A stretch of DNA of 64,000 nt from the NCBI RefSeq assembly GCF_900496995.4, contig NC_044019.1:1860001-1924000 (forward strand), given 5' to 3'. Below the pieces are notes generated by a model. The model was not told the DNA's origin and ran no database searches. It saw nothing but the letters and a program-made list of their open reading frames with translations. Within the stretch, counting starts at the first letter, position 1. Each line of letters begins with the position of its first letter. The DNA comes from Aquila chrysaetos chrysaetos (taxonomy: Eukaryota; Chordata; Aves; Accipitriformes; Accipitridae). Both the position numbers and the translations under genes were made by a program. Positions 10,130 to 20,439 of this stretch are shown in pieces.

Positions 10130-10762
10130 CCGCAGCCTCCGCTTTTCTACCCGGACTGGACGGCGCGGCCGTAGCTCACTGTGATGGGGGGCCGCGGGGA
10201 CACCCTGGGGCAGCTCTTGGCCCCACTCACAGCTTCTCTCTTTTCTATCTTAGACCTTTCGTGGATCCGACGGCGGGTGAACGCAAGCCCGGTTCTGCCC
10301 CGTCCCGTTGCCCCCCGCCCGCATGCCCCTGCCAGCCTCTCCCGGGGTCCGGGGCTCTCCCTCCCTCTGCCCTCCCTGGGGCCGTGTCCCAGCTCTCTGT
10401 CCCCTTCCCCCCCCCCCCAGCCCTTCTGCAACCCCCCCCCCCCCCTCAGCCTGCATCCCAACCGAAAGAGAGGTGACCCTCAGCCCCCGGCCCCACCGGG
10501 CTGGAGGGGAGGGGGCTGCAGGCAGGCCCCCCCCCGCCTCTCTGTACTCAGTGCAATCCCCCAGCGTGTGGCGGGGACGGGCCCCCCCCCCCAGTCCCCG
10601 CCTGGCCAGAGCCCCCCCCCAGCCCCGCTCCCCGGCCCTGCCGGCACGAGGCTTTGGGACGCGGTGGGGACAAGGGGCTCCCCCGTGGCTGCCCCTGCCT
10701 GCCTCTGGCTCGGGTGCCACGGGGCTCCTTCCCCTCTATACATATATAAATATAACCTGAGG

Positions 10763-10768
10763 AATAAA
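10763..10768 (+). terminator. DLGAP3: Poly(A) signal AATAAA, DLGAP3 proximal
   Basis: AATAAA about 635 bases after the DLGAP3 stop, followed within 40 bases by GCTGTGTTCTGGCTGGTGGG, a good GU-rich downstream element. This is probably the main cleavage signal. Confidence 0.7.
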
Positions 10769-12001
10769 CCAGAAACTACACGTGACCAGCGCTGTGTTCT
10801 GGCTGGTGGGACAGACCAGAGCAGCAGAAACCCCCCCCACCCCGGTCACGGCGAGCCGCCCCGCTTCCCTCGCACGGAGCATCGCGACGCGCTTCTCCCC
10901 GCTCGGCCCTTCCTTCTTCCCCATCGGTCTGTCCCTCCATCCGTCTGTCCTTCCCTCCTGCCAGCCTGGAGTCTGGGAGCACCTCTGCAGCGTGGCACTA
11001 GCCGGGGGTGGGGGATACGGTCCCCCCCGTGCCTCGTCGCCGGTGGGAGCTGCTTCCCTGGTGTGCGAGCGGGGTGGTAGTGGTGGGGAGACCCGACCGC
11101 AGCCTTTTTGCACCCACAGTGCCAGGGACCGTGGCGGCTTTGCCCCGGGCCGGGCTTGGCACCGGCGGGTGGGATGGGAGCGTGGACGCGGCCAGCAGCT
11201 GCCCCTTGAGTGTGGGGCTGCTAGAGATCGCCCTGGGGGGGGGTCCCCCTTCTCCCCGAGCTCCTGGTGCCCCGCGGGGATGGGGCACCCCAGGATAGGG
11301 CTGTCGTGCGCCTGGTTCCCCTACGGGGCCAAGGGACGCGCCGGGATGCTGCTCATCCCAGCTCCTCCATCGCTGTGCACAGACCCGGGAGCAGGGTGGG
11401 GGGGGTCCCCAAAGGTCCCCTCCAGGGCAGAGCAGCGTGGCGGGGCAGGAGGCTGCGTCTGCCCCATCCCTGTCCCTATCCCCATCCCCGGTCCCTGTCC
11501 AAGCATCCTGTCCCCCCCAGTGTCCCTTTTGGTGGCAGAAGGGGGGGAGGACCCCGTCCTGTCCCCCACCCCGCTACGCCAGCAGCCCCACACAGCATCA
11601 CCAGCCACCCCCCAGGCAGGGCCAGTGGGTGCCGGGTAGCTCCCAAAATCCAGGGCCAAACCTCGCCCGGTGCCCTCGGGCAGGGCGGTGGGATCGGAGG
11701 CAGCTGGGGGGGGGGGGGGCCCAGCTCGTGCCCCCCATGTAGCAGGGGAGGCCGGGGCCAAGCAGGCGGACGCCTCGCTGGGGGTCCCTCGCTCCGGGGG
11801 GGTCTGTTGGTGCTAAACACCTCCGGGACGGCAGCGCCCGCTCAGCCACCCGAGGCCCTTTCCCACCCCGCTCCCCCCCCCCAACACCCCGGATTTAGGG
11901 ATGTGCCTGGGAAGGGCCCCCCCCGGGCCCCCACCCCGGCCAGCGCCGTGCAGTGACCGTGACACGTGGCTCCCTTTTTATTGTAACGAACCGCCGCAAT
12001 T

Positions 12002-12007
12002 AATAAA
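12002..12007 (+). terminator. DLGAP3: Poly(A) signal AATAAA, possible DLGAP3 distal site
   Basis: AATAAA in an AT-rich pocket (CAATTAATAAAGATGACTTT) just before the minisatellite. No other + strand gene is seen between it and DLGAP3, so it may end a longer DLGAP3 transcript. Its downstream element is weaker than that of the proximal site. Confidence 0.4.
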
Positions 12008-12096
12008 GATGACTTTGGTTACTCCGGGCCAGCGGCCACCTCCCCGCGGGGACACGGCCGGTGCCGGGGCTCGCCTTTCCCCCGTCTATAGCCCCT

Positions 12097-13662
12097 TTGT
12101 GTTCGTGGGGTGGGAGGGGGTGTCCGTGGGGTGGGAGGGGGTGTCTGTGGGTGTGAGGGGGTGGTCGGGTGTGTGGAGGGGGTGTCCGTGGTGTGGGAGG
12201 GGGCTGTCTGTGGGGTGGGAGGAGGGGTGGTCCTGTGGGGTGGAGGGGGGTGTCCGTGTGGGGGTAGGGGGGTAATGTCGTGGGGTGTGAGGTGGTGTCC
12301 TGTGGGGTGGGAGAGGGGTGTCCGTGGGGTGGGAGGGGGTGTCTGTGGGGTGGGGAGGAGGGGGTGTCCGTGGGGTGGGAGGGGGTGTCCTGGTGGGGTG
12401 GAGAGGGTGTGTACTGTGGGTGGGAGAGGGGTGTCCGTGGGTGGGAGGGGGTTCTGTGGGTGGTAGAGAAGGGGTGTCCGTGGGGTGGGAGGGGGTGTCT
12501 GTGGGTGGGAGAGGGGTGTCCGTGGGTGGGAGGGGGTGTCTGTGGGTGGGAGAGGGGTGTCCGTGGGTGGGAGGGGGTGTCTGTGGGGTGGGAGGGGGTG
12601 TCTGTGGGTGGGAGGGGGGTCCGTGGGTGGGAGGGGGTGTCTGTGGGGTGGGAGGGGGTGTCCGTGGGTGGAGAGGGTGTCCGTGGGTGGGAGGGGGTGT
12701 CTGTGTGGGAGGGGTGTCCGTGTGTGGGAGGGGTGTCTGTGTGTGAGGAGGGGTGTCCGTTGGGGGGTGGAGGGGTGTCTTGGGTGGGTGTCCGGGGTGG
12801 AGGGGGTGTCCTGTGGGTGGGAGGGGGTGTCTGTGGGTGGGAGAGGGGTGTCCGTGGGTGGGAGGGGGGTGTCTGTGGGTGGGAGGGGGTGTCTGTGGGT
12901 GGGAGAGGGGTGTCCGTGGGTGGGAGGGGGTGTCTGTGGGTGGGAGAGGGGGGGTCCGTGGGTGGGAGGGGGTGTCTGTGGGGTGGGAGGGGGTGTCCGT
13001 GGGTGGGAGAGGGGTGTCTGTGGGGTGGGAGGGGGTGTCCGTGGGTGGGAGAGGGGTGTCCGTGGGTGGGAGGGGGTGTCTGTGGGGTGGGAGGGGTGTC
13101 CGTGGGTGGAGGGGGTGTCTGTGGGGTGGGAGGGGGTGTCGTGGAGAGGGTTGTCTGTGGGGTGGGAGGGGTGTCCGTGGGGTGGGTGGGGGGTTCCGTG
13201 GGTGGGAGGGGTGTCTGTGTGGAGGGGGTGTCGTGGGTGGGAGGGGGTGTCTGTGGGGGGGGAGGGGGGGTGTCCGTGGGTGGGGGGGGGGTCCGTGGGT
13301 GGGAGGGGTGTCCGTGGGTGGGAGGGGGTGTCCGTGGTGGGAGAGGGGTGTCCGTGGGTGGGAGGGGGTGTCTGTGGGGTGGGAGGGGGTGTCCGTGGGT
13401 GGGAGGGGGTGTCTGTGGGGTGGGAGGGGGTGTCTGTGGGTGGGAGAGGGGTGTCTGTGGGGTGGGAGGGGGTGTCCGTGGGGTGGGTGGGGGGTGTCCG
13501 TGGGGTGGGAGAGGGGTGTCCGTGGGGTGGGAGGGGGTGTCTGTGGGGTGGGAGGGGGTGTCTGTGGGTGGGAGAGGGGTGTCCGTGGGTGGGAGGGGGT
13601 GTCCGTGGGTGGGAGAGGGGTGTCCGTGGGGCGGGAGGGGGTGTCCGTGGGGCGGGAGAGGG
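12097..13662 (+). repeat. G-rich minisatellite (about 20-bp unit, roughly 75 copies)
   Basis: A tandem array of units close to GTCYGTGGGTGGGAGGGGGT, with 19-22 bp variants (GAGAGGGG versus GAGGGGG; GTGGGG versus GTGGG). The first ~700 bp are more degenerate, with many small indels; 12800-13660 is more regular, often alternating the two variants. Every unit has three to four G tracts, so the + strand has strong G-quadruplex potential and the - strand i-motif potential. Long frames crossing the array (Thr/Pro-rich on -, Gly/Val/Trp-rich on +) come from repeat periodicity and are not genes. It lies between the DLGAP3 3' end and the SMIM12 promoter. Confidence 0.95.
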
Positions 13663-13699
13663 TCTCTCGCTGGCGCAGGAGCAGATCTCCCTGGAGGGT

Positions 13700-13905
13700 G
13701 GCTGGGGGGTGTCCGCAGGTCCCCCCGTGGGTCTCCCCCCGTGGGTGTCCCCGTGGCCCTTTCCCTCTGCATCTCCCCGTGGGTGCCTCCAGGTGGCTCT
13801 CTCCCCGGCGTTCCCTCTCCGTGGGTCACGCCCTGGGTGTCTCCCCGTCCCCCCCGTGGGTCCGTCTCTGTCCCCCCCCCCCCGCTCCGTGGGTCTCCCC
13901 GCGGG
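13700..13905 (+). repeat. Degenerate CCGTGGGT/C-run repeat flanking the minisatellite
   Basis: About seven spaced copies of a CCCCGTGGGT-like core followed by C-rich spacers (for example CCCCCCGTGGGTCTCC). The GTGGGT core is shared with the G-rich array, but the surroundings are C-rich, so strand composition flips at about 13690. It may be an older, diverged flank of the array or an inverted-type rearrangement. Confidence 0.5.
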
Positions 13906-14349
13906 GCGGCCTCAGCCGGGGCCGCTCCTCCAAGCGCCGCCGATCCGGCGCTGTCCGCCAGGGGGCAGCACCGCCCCGCCGGGCCTCGGGGGCCGCTGGC
14001 TGGGCCGCGCTACCGCTGACCGGAAGGGGCGGGGCGGCGACGGCGGCGGCGGCGGCGGCGGCGGCGGCCGGGCCCAGGTGAGCGGCGGCCGCCGGGGGCT
14101 CGGTCCGGGTCCGGGTCCGGGTCCGGCGGCAGGGAAGCCCCGCGGGGGCCGGGCGGGGGTCCCGGTGTCGGCCCAGGCGGGTCCCGGTTCCCTGTGGGTC
14201 AGTGCTGAGGACCCGGTGCGGCCCGCCCCGGTGCGGCCTTGCCCGCCGGAGCCTCTCCCGGGCGTTAACCAGCCCGCAGGCCTCCGGGGGTCCGGGCCCG
14301 GCTTGTGACCGCCCCGTTTCGCCCTCTGCTAGGCGCAGCCCCCGGCACC
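13900..14349 (+). promoter_or_regulatory. SMIM12: CpG-island promoter, untranslated exon 1 and intron of SMIM12
   Basis: Dense CpG with an ETS-type site CCGGAAG (14020-14026) directly followed by an Sp1-type GGGGCGGGGC, then a (CGG)9 tract, then donor CAG|GTGAGC at 14077/14078. No TATA box is seen, typical of a housekeeping promoter. A short intron (14078-14332) ends at CTGCTAG, leaving 17 untranslated bases before the ATG. The intron contains a small hexamer repeat (about four GGTCCG units, 14102-14126). Confidence 0.65.
14041..14067 (+). repeat. (CGG)9 trinucleotide tract in SMIM12 5'UTR
   Basis: Nine uninterrupted CGG units just upstream of the exon 1 donor, so probably transcribed in the 5'UTR. 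CGG tracts in 5'UTRs are length-polymorphic in vertebrates. Confidence 0.85.
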
Positions 14350-14628
14350 ATGTGGTCCGTGCTGTGGGCGGCCGTGCGCTCCAAGGCCCCGTACGTCACC
14401 TTCCCGGTGGCCTTCGTGGTGGGGCTGGTGGGCTATCACCTGGAGTGGTTCCTCCGTGGGGACCCCCCGCCCGCGGCCGAGGAGGAGAAGAGCATCTCGG
14501 AGCAGCGGGAGGACCGCAAGCTGCAAGAGATCGCGGGCAAGGACCTGACCAAGGTGGTGAGCCTGAAGGAGAAGCTCGAGTTCGCCCCTCGGGCCGTGCT
14601 GAACAGGAACCGCCCGGAAAAAAGTTAA
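14350..14628 (+). CDS. SMIM12: SMIM12, small integral membrane protein 12
   Basis: A 92-residue protein, the same length as the mammalian one. It starts [20 protein letters not shown] and ends [11 protein letters not shown], closely matching mammalian SMIM12. One transmembrane segment spans about residues 13-34; a charged tail follows with [15 protein letters not shown]. The function is not established in the family. The start at 14350 is chosen over an upstream in-frame ATG at 14305, because the latter lies in the intron before the acceptor at 14331-14332 and its extra residues do not fit the family. The whole coding region is one exon, and the 5' intron argues against a processed copy. The TAA stop overlaps an AATAAA poly(A) signal. 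It stands head-to-tail after DLGAP3, as in mammals. Confidence 0.94.
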   Translation: MWSVLWAAVRSKAPYVTFPVAFVVGLVGYHLEWFLRGDPPPAAEEEKSISEQREDRKLQEIAGKDLTKVVSLKEKLEFAPRAVLNRNRPEKS

Positions 14629-14632
14629 TAAA
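14627..14632 (+). terminator. SMIM12: Poly(A) signal overlapping the SMIM12 stop codon
   Basis: The sequence AGTTAATAAAG places the last two bases of the TAA stop inside AATAAA. The downstream GTTGTTTGGG is GU-rich. If used, the 3'UTR would be only about 15-25 bases. Confidence 0.5.
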
Positions 14633-15379
14633 GTTGTTTGGGCAAACGCGGCGCCCTAGAGCGACTGTCCCTGGGGCTGGAGCCGGCTGCCGGAGGGCTG
14701 TGGCCCGCAGCACCATGCTGGGGACTCCCCTGTTGCCTGCACATCTTCCAGCAGCGTGCTTCCTGCACCGGGCCGTATCTGGGCAATATGCTGTGCCCAC
14801 TGCTGCTCTTCACTCCCCCGGGGCCCTCCGGAGGGTCAGGGTTTGCCCACCCCACGGATGCGCTCGAGACACAGCACCCAAACCTCTTCCTTTGTGGCAA
14901 AGCAGGCAGGGAACCATGCTTTGGACGTGGAACGTGTCTGAAACTCATCAGCTCTCGGCCTGTCCTGGCCCCTGAACCACAAAACCCTCTCAGCTTGGTT
15001 CCACCCACATCTCTTTAGGTTTGGTTTCTTCCATGGCGTGAAGACAGAAGAAGCTTGGACCTGAGTGACGTGGGGTTGGGGTCAGGTTAACCGCCTGGGG
15101 CGGGAGGACCTGCCGTCCTGCTTACAGCTCTCCCGTGGCTCTTTGTGAACCCCGACCACAGCACCATGTTACTGCGTTATGCCTACGGGAGCCTGAGCAG
15201 CAGTGGAGATCTCTGGGGAAGTCCTCTCTGCATCATCCCCAGGCTTCGCAGCGAGGAAGAGGGACAGGGGGAGGTGGAAGTCCTGGCCTTGCTTCCGTCG
15301 TGGAGCTCAGAGCGTGGTGGTGGCTCTGGGCTGGCATGTAGAGAGCGGGGAGATCTCTGCCTTGTACGGGAACAGCCAG

Positions 15380-15385
15380 AATAAA
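15380..15385 (+). terminator. SMIM12: Possible distal poly(A) signal of SMIM12
   Basis: AATAAA about 750 bases after the stop, followed by CTCTGTGTCGTCTGC. It would give a conventional SMIM12 3'UTR. The region 14633-15379 has no gene and is plausible 3'UTR. Confidence 0.45.
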
Positions 15386-15399
15386 CTTCTGTCAGTCCT

Positions 15400-18300
15400 T
15401 GGCCCTCTGTGTCGTCTGCATCAGCACCTGGCCCCAACCCTGGCTCAGCGTTTTTCTGCTCCCCATGTTTTCAAGAAGCAACTCCTTCTACAATGGGAGA
15501 AATGCCATCGTTGTCCCTGGCTGGGCACTGACCTTGGGGCCTGGCAACAGGGTGGCGGGCAGGAAGGAGGGGGAGGCACCGAAATCCCAGCCCGTGCTGT
15601 GCTTGTGCCTCCCTCCTGGCTCACCCGGCCACGTCATTTGCTTCCCTTCGACCTCCTTATCTAGACAAGAAGGGCTGTGGCAGTGCCGGGTGGGGTCCCA
15701 GCGGACAGGGAGGGTCCCACTGGGCTGCTGAGCAGGGCAGCCCATGGCGGGAGAGACTGGCAGCAAGCACTGGGCACCGGTGTCCGGTGTCCCATCCAGC
15801 CTCAGGCATCACCGGCACAGCAGGACCAAACCCTGGTGAGAACTGCCTGAGCAGGGCCAGCCGGTAACCGTGCCGCCGCTCACTGCCGGCAGCATGCCAG
15901 GGCCGTAGCCGGGGTTATCGCTGCCTCCCGGCTTGTTTTTTCCCCTGGTGCCTGAGCGAGGCCTCGCTGCTGCCCCGGTCCGGCCTTCCCCTCCCGGGGA
16001 CGATAAATCTGTCGTGCCTGGTGCGAAGCCCTGAGGTCAGCAGCCAGTTCAGCGTTTCACATCGCTCTGTCCCGCTTCCTCGGGGCCAGCTTCTGCCCCG
16101 CTGACAGCTTTACTGTTGTCGCTGCCCGGCTGTGTTTATGTCCCAACCTGCTGTCCTCGGGCTGGATCACTGCCCTCTGGCCAGGCTGACGGCCCGGCAC
16201 TGCCGGGAACTCGCAGGCCTTTGCCGTTGTGGTGTGTGAGCGCAGCTGAGGCTGGGTTAGAAGGTGCAGGAGGAGTCTTGGGTCAAGGCAAAGGCTGTCC
16301 CAGCCCTGCCCCACTGCTGCCTCCCACGCTGGGGCTCACAGCACCTTTCGTGTCATCACCCTGGTCCCCCTGACAGGCCGGCACTGTCCCCTGAGCTAGC
16401 CCCTGCCCTTGGCCTCTTGCTTTCCCAGCCTGGCTGTGGGGTGATGCTGGGCGACGGCTGGTCCCTATTGTGCACCAGGGTGGGAACAGTCCCGTCCCTT
16501 CCCCCAGCCGGGACCAGCCAGACCCAGCTCGGAAATGTCTTCTGAAATGCCTTTGTTCACCCCGCGACGGAGTGGCTCCCCCGGCTGTTTATAGCCCATT
16601 GATCTGCCTGTTCCCAGGGCCGACTGGGCACAATCGGGCTTTGTCGGGGCCTCACTGCCCTGTTTCCTCCCCTGGGCCCACACCGTGTCGGTCGGGGGGG
16701 CTGCTCCGGCATGGTGCTGGAGCAATGCCCTCGGGAAGGACTGAGCCCCAGTGGTGGCTGCACAGGCACCAACAGCACCTGGCTGGGCAGCCCCAGCCCC
16801 TGCCCTGCTCCAGCCACGGCTGCCTTGCTGGTCCCACCATGTTTCCAGTTGGTTTCCGTGTGTCTGGGGACTCTTGTCCGTCCCCACAGCAGATGCTGGT
16901 GTTGCTGCAGGGCCATGGTTCCCCACAGGCGCTGGGGAAGGGGTGAAGCTGCTTCCCAAAGACCGGTCACAGTGCGGGAAAGTGCCGCTTTTCTCCTATA
17001 ACTCTCGGTGCTGTAAACCCACCCTTCCTCCCATTGAATCCCAACAATGTGCTGCCTGGGAAGTGCCGGCTGTACAAGAATAGGAGCCGGCAAGCACTCA
17101 GGGCTGGGGTGAGCAGCCACGGTGGCTCACGAAGAGTGAGAGGAAGCTTTGTTGAATAAACCATTACGGCAAAAAACTGGCTTCCCGAGCTTGCACACAA
17201 CTGCCCGAGCGCAAGTCCTTGGTCTGGCCCAGCGCGTTTGTAATCCAGCTGTTCCCAGCATGGCACAGCCGGGCGCTGCAGCAGGAGTGTGGCAAGGAGC
17301 CATGCCAGCGGAATGTCCGGGGCCCTGCAAGGCGGAGGGGGGGAGCCTGTCCCCAGGCAGGGAGTCCCGTGTCTGGTCTGGAGGCTGGTGTTTTGCAGGC
17401 GAGCATCCTCCCGGGGCTTGCCTGGCTTCGGAGAAGTCCCTGCGGCCGCGGCCATCTGCGGCTGCTCTGTGCCACAGGGCAGGGATCGAATCCGGCAGCT
17501 GCAGAAGTGCTGCCTGTCTCTGCCCAGCACGTGGTGGCCGTGCCCTCGGCTTGGTGGGGGCAAACTGGCTGCAGTGCTCTTGGCATTGCCTTGCTGCTCC
17601 CTCCCTGCGGGCTCCGAGGGTGGCTGCGGCTCCCGGGCTGACCCTCTGCCCTGCCTAGGGTCGGGTTTGCTCCCGGGGGTCCATCACGAACAGCTTGTGA
17701 GAGGAGCAGGTGGTGGTTTCTGGAGGCAGGATGCAGGGAGCGAGCCGGGGCTGTGTGTTGGGGGGGGGGGCAAGCTGTGCCCCAGCTCACTGGGGGTTGG
17801 CCCAGGGGACTGGGACAGCTGCTGTGCAGGCAGGGACAGTGAGAGCCCCCCCCCCACCCCGGCCGCTCGGCACAGCTCGGCACACCTGGACGGCTGCAGC
17901 GGACGTCCGGTTAGATCAGAGCAGGGATGCACCAGCTGCACGGGGCGATGGACGCTGTGACCCTGTGCTGGCACAAGAGCTGCTCGGAGCTATCGGTCCC
18001 TTTCCCGCAAGGCCCTGAGCGACGATGCTTTGGGGAGGAGAGGGAGCTGGGGACCACAGGGACTCCTGGTCCTGTGTCCCGTTCTGGAGCAGCACAGTCA
18101 CCCTGGACACCCAGCACCCGCGCACAGTGCGGGGTCCCTGCAGCCCCAGGGACATGGAGGGTCCTCACCCCAGCTGCACTGGAGAGCAAACGGTGCATCC
18201 CCCCCGCCCCGGGTGCATCCCCCACAGCCCCTGGGGATGTCTGCTCCCTCCCCTGCCCGGGCCAGCCGAGGCTGTTTTCCCAGGGTCTCGTTTTGCCCTT

Positions 18301-18750
18301 TCCCCGAGTGCAGCCGAGTCCTTTCCCAGCCTCCCTGTCTCGCTTGCCTCTTCCTGCCACGGCCCCATGGCGCAGGCGCACCATGTCATGTCCAACGGCT
18401 CCTTTCTGCCACCAGCAAAAACCCTGAAGTGCTATGGGAGAGGAGCAAATCCGCTCTGCACTGAGACGCATTCCTCGAGGCCTGGCCAGGGACAGCTACA
18501 GTGGGACGTGTTCCCTTCCCACTCGGCATTGCCTCTTGCAGCCGCAGCTCATGGCTGACTCCCCATCCCCAGGGCCACCGCAGCTCCTTGCTTTTAGACC
18601 ACATCAACCTCCCCATGCCAGGAGAAGCCCCCGGCTATGCAGGCAGCAGCCCCTGCCCTCCTGGTGCTCCATTGGGATGATGCCCTGAGTTGCTGGCGGG
18701 TGCAGGACCCATCCTGGGATGGGCATGGGGTGCCGGCCGCCGCAGTCCCG
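15400..18750. other. Intergenic DNA, nothing recognised
   Basis: GC-rich and uniform in character. I see no family-related protein, no RNA gene and no transposon. Isolated AATAAA words (for example about 17155) have no gene attached. Long frames here are expected from the low stop-codon density of GC-rich DNA. Confidence 0.5.
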
Positions 18751-18759
18751 TTGCCTCCG

Positions 18760-18990
18760 CACAAGGAAGCGGCCGGAGGGGACCGACAATGTCAGGATGC
18801 GGGAAGTCGTCGGGGCTATTGAGCGCGTTTCCTCCTGCCTGCGGTTCTCACACGGGGCCGCATTGTCTGCCGTGCCCGCGCGTGGAGGGCTAAATATAAC
18901 CCCGCGCTGGGGATGGGCCGGGGGAGGAAAGGAACTCTTCGGGGTTTGCTTTTCCTTCATCGTGCACTGTTGGCAGCGGCGCTGAGAAGG
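18760..18990. promoter_or_regulatory. Candidate enhancer with SOX, ETS and MEF2-type motifs
   Basis: It contains GACAATG (about 18785) and the opposite-orientation CATTGT (about 18862), both SOX-type; AGGAAG and CGGAGG ETS-type cores; and CTAAATATAA (about 18890), which fits the MEF2 consensus. The segment looks constrained and lies between SMIM12 and GJA4. GJA4 is an arterial endothelial gene, and SOX+ETS combinations mark such enhancers (established for the class). The target is inferred. Confidence 0.3.
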
Positions 18991-20430
18991 GCAAGATTGT
19001 ACCTGGTTTGGTTATTGCCTCGATGGTGGGTCCTGCGGGCATGGGGTGCTGGGGTTCAGGGGCCCAGGAGGTTGCTCCTGCCTGACCCTGCTCCCCCCGA
19101 GGGGCTGCGGGAAATGGGGGCACTGGTAAACTGCAGGCAGAGCCCTGGGCACGGACAGGGACCCAGGGGGACGGGGGCTGTGCTGTTGTCCCGGCTGGCA
19201 TCCCCCTGCCCAGCCCTCTGCCCTTCCTCCCCTCTCAGCTGCGCTTTTGCTCCCGCCACAGCTCTTCCTGCGAGCAGGTCGGATTTAGACACTTGCTATT
19301 TTCTGTACGCTGGGAAAGCTTAAAAATAAACTCCTTGGTGCTCGGCCAGCGCCTTGGGCAGAGCCTTGCAGGCAGGACACGCTGCGGCAGCCCTCATGGC
19401 TCCTTTCCCCCAGCCCAGGGCAGGATAGTGCAGGTGGAGCCCAGCACGGACTGGTCCTAACTGGGAGGAGGGCAGGAATCTCCCTCCAAACCCATGGCTG
19501 TGGGGCAGTCACTGGCGCAAGCTCCTGGGGGCTGCATTAGACCTATGGCCCCAGCAGGAATTGGGGTCCCAGGACTGTCAGAGCTGCCCCAAAGCCTTTC
19601 CTGACTCAGGGGGTGCTCCAAGTGGCCACCCCCCCGCCCCAGCATTCTCCTGAACTGCTGGTGAGCAGCCGAGGGGGTGCACGGTGCTGCTGGCCATGCA
19701 CCCAAGGGAGACCCCACACCTGTACACCCCCAGCCTCAGGCTGTTGGCGGTCAGGTGCGCATCCGTCTGTCTGTCCACCTCTCTCCCTCTTCCTTTTGCT
19801 CCTTCGGCCACGCCACATCCCTCTTTGGACACTCGTGTTCTTCCAGGAGCTGAGGATGCGGGAGCAGCCCCACGGTGCTGCCTGCACCCTGCTGAGCAAG
19901 GCAGCCTGGCTCCTGCACCACGGCACAGTGCAGGCAGGCAGCTCTCTCCCCCCCCAGATAGTTCTGGAGGGCTGCGGCTGTGCCTTGGGTTGGGATAAAG
20001 CCCACAAGGCTCTTAGGTGAGGGGTACAAAAGCTGCCCCCCCCCCCCCAAACTCCCAGCGCGGGGGGTCACAGCCTGTGAGTGGCCATGGGAACAGTCCC
20101 GTGGTGCTCCCACCCCATGGCGATGCCCAGGGCTCTCCGCCTTCCCGGCTGGGCAGCTGCGGTGGGTCCCGGTGCCTGCGCATCCTGGCACACACTCGGG
20201 GCTCTGCTTGCTGCCCGTTATCCCAGAGCTGGACCCGGAGCTGGGTCTTGGGGGTGCCCATGGGGAGCCCCTCACCGCAGCCCCCAGGCTGCCCGTGCCA
20301 CCGCAGGGCTCAGCTTCATGGTACAGGGCCGGGTGTTGTGGGAGCAAGTGCCATTCCCAGAAAGGGACCGGAGGGGCCTGTTTACTCAGGAGGGAGCGCG
20401 GAGGTGTGAGAAAGGCCATACGTGTCCGTC
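18990..20430. other. Intergenic DNA, nothing recognised
   Basis: No gene, RNA or mobile element is recognised. An AATAAA at about 19324 has no associated frame. A C run at about 20037-20048 is the only simple repeat. Confidence 0.5.
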
Positions 20431-20439
20431 CGGCCACTA

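Larger units (their letters stand above)
10130..12025 (+). other. DLGAP3: DLGAP3 3'UTR and downstream region
   Basis: Non-coding, rich in C runs (for example about 10430-10446). A proximal poly(A) signal at 10763 follows a CATATATAAATATAACC stretch and has a GU-rich downstream element. A second signal at 12002 follows a TTTTTATTGTAAC stretch. The 3'UTR is therefore about 0.65 kb, or about 1.9 kb if the distal site is used. The part between the two signals shows nothing else recognisable. Confidence 0.55.

Noticed and set aside
10181-11956. Proline-rich frames of 200-300 codons after DLGAP3
   Set aside because: They lie in the C-rich 3'UTR, overlap one another in different frames and have no recognisable domain or splice context.
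12000-14308. Very long open frames (440-609 codons) on both strands across the minisatellite
   Set aside because: They arise from a stop-free tandem repeat; the products are monotonous Thr/Pro/His or Gly/Val/Trp strings with no family resemblance, and the + strand frames run into the SMIM12 promoter.
14305-14349. Upstream in-frame ATG for SMIM12
   Set aside because: It lies upstream of the 3' splice site and would be removed; the 92-residue product fits the family length.
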